Assembly (NCBI GenBank): GCA_005788815.1
Contig: SYAZ01000069.1
Coordinates: forward strand, 1-44,039
Origin: Actinomycetota bacterium
Lineage (GTDB): Bacteria; Actinomycetota; Acidimicrobiia; Acidimicrobiales; Ilumatobacteraceae
DNA: 44,039 nt
Direction of reading: 5' to 3'
Shown here: positions 43,170 through 44,039 of the stretch, piece by piece
Numbering within the stretch: the first letter of the stretch is position 1
Layout of the letters: the number at the start of each line of letters is the position of its first letter
Notes under the pieces: model-generated
Databases searched by the model: none
Told to the model about the DNA's origin: nothing
What the model saw: the letters and a program-made list of their open reading frames with translations, nothing else
Translations under genes and position numbers: made by a program

Positions 43170-44039
43170 TTACATCATCCCCATGCCGCCAGGCATTCCG
43201 CCGCCGCCCATGGCAGCTGCGTTCTTGTCTGGCTTATCGGCGACGAGACATTCTGTGGTCATGACGAGCGCAGCGATGGATGCGGCATTTTGCAATGCAG
43301 CACGTGTCACTTTTGCTGGGTCGATGATGCCCGCAGCTACAAGGTCGACGTATTCGCCCGTTGCAGCGTTGAGGCCCATAGAACCTTTTTCTGATTCGAC
43401 TCGCTGAACAACAACTGAACCTTCCATGCCGGCATTGTCTGCGATGGCTTTGGCCGGAGCGACCAATGCTTCATACACAGTGCGAGCACCAGTTGCTTCA
43501 TCGCCAGTGAGGCCTTCAACAACTTTGAGTACTGCAGGACGGCTACGAAGGAGTGCGGTACCACCACCGGCAACAACACCTTCTTCGATAGCGGCACGTG
43601 TTGCAGACACTGCGTCTTCAATACGGTGCTTCTTTTCCTTCAGTTCAACTTCAGTAGCAGCACCCACCTTGATAACAGCAACGCCGCCAGCAAGCTTGGC
43701 GAGACGCTCTTGGAGCTTCTCGCGATCCCAATCGGAATCAGTGTTGTCGATCTCTGTCTTAATCTGGTTGATGCGTCCGACAACTTCTGCCTTCTCGCCC
43801 GCTCCATCGACAATGGTTGTTGCGTCTTTGGTGATGATGACACGCTTTGCACGACCCAAAAGATCGAGTGTTACGTTCTCCAACTTCAGACCAATTTCTT
43901 CGCTGATGACTTGACCACCAGTAAGAACAGCCATGTCTTGCAACATTGCCTTACGACGATCACCAAATCCAGGAGCTTTTACAGCCGTGGAGTTGAATGT
44001 TCCGCGAATCTTGTTGACAACAAGAGTTGCCAATGCTTC
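43170..44039 (-). CDS. groEL: Chaperonin GroEL, C-terminal part (5' end beyond window)
   Basis: These 289 codons hold the apical end and equatorial domain of Hsp60: [69 protein letters not shown], and [28 protein letters not shown]. The tail is Gly/Met-rich ([12 protein letters not shown]), the usual GroEL1/2 end type that favours general folding. The frame is open at 44039 and its apparent start at 44033 is an internal Leu (TTG), so the gene continues outside. Confidence 0.95.
   Translation of the reverse strand, partial: EALATLVVNKIRGTFNSTAVKAPGFGDRRKAMLQDMAVLTGGQVISEEIGLKLENVTLDLLGRAKRVIITKDATTIVDGAGEKAEVVGRINQIKTEIDNTDSDWDREKLQERLAKLAGGVAVIKVGAATEVELKEKKHRIEDAVSATRAAIEEGVVAGGGTALLRSRPAVLKVVEGLTGDEATGARTVYEALVAPAKAIADNAGMEGSVVVQRVESEKGSMGLNAATGEYVDLVAAGIIDPAKVTRAALQNAASIAALVMTTECLVADKPDKNAAAMGGGGMPGGMGMM

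Overview
The window looks like a chromosome segment of a Gram-positive, high-G+C-lineage bacterium, most likely an actinobacterium of the Acidimicrobiia/Ilumatobacter (freshwater acIV-like) type. This is inference. It rests on the one-membrane-subunit succinate dehydrogenase, a P450 paired with a C-x2-H-x2-C ferredoxin, an NlpC/P60 endopeptidase with a coiled coil, acyl-CoA-catabolism-style phosphotransferases, several near-leaderless genes, and a moderate base composition that is low for soil actinobacteria. Apart from the surface-protein block the window is ordinary core chromosome. I see no tRNA, rRNA, CRISPR array, insertion sequence or prophage.

Layout. 1-5255: a VWA protein facing the sdhC-sdhA-sdhB operon. 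5552-8418: an SCP2-like protein, a 64-aa membrane protein behind an Rrf2/IscR-type operator, and an overlapping mdh / 2OG-Fe(II) oxygenase / formaldehyde-activating-enzyme-like cluster. 8482-13435: an OafA-type acyltransferase, metF, and a Rieske oxygenase divergent from a TetR gene across a perfect palindrome. 13591-18559: an operon of an orphan B12-binding subunit, sucC, sucD and purH, then a small membrane protein and a flavodoxin. 18602-25742: UvrD/PcrA helicase, P450 plus ferredoxin, YaaA, SDR, dienelactone-hydrolase-like and APH-like genes. 25758-29785: NlpC/P60 endopeptidase, guaA, a small membrane protein and an epoxide-hydrolase-like enzyme.

29818-38443 is the most interesting part. 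Three large secreted proteins (RTX/Ig-like, LamG, and seven-repeat SBBP-like) share one C-terminal module of about 180 aa ending in a membrane helix and an Arg-rich tail. Each is preceded by a copy of the same palindrome, AACAGTC-N3-AACTGTY. A TetR gene lies among them, and two small membrane proteins resembling a MotA/MotB (Zorya ZorA/ZorB-like) pair follow the first. I propose these as a co-regulated cell-surface system.

38549-41396 is an FMN-riboswitch-controlled ribD-ribBA-ribH operon lacking ribE. It is followed by a secreted phospholipase A2 whose ribosome-binding site lies in two mutually exclusive hairpins, then a Nudix hydrolase, a 56-aa conserved small ORF, a four-helix membrane protein, and the 3' part of groEL, which runs off the end of the window behind a strong terminator.
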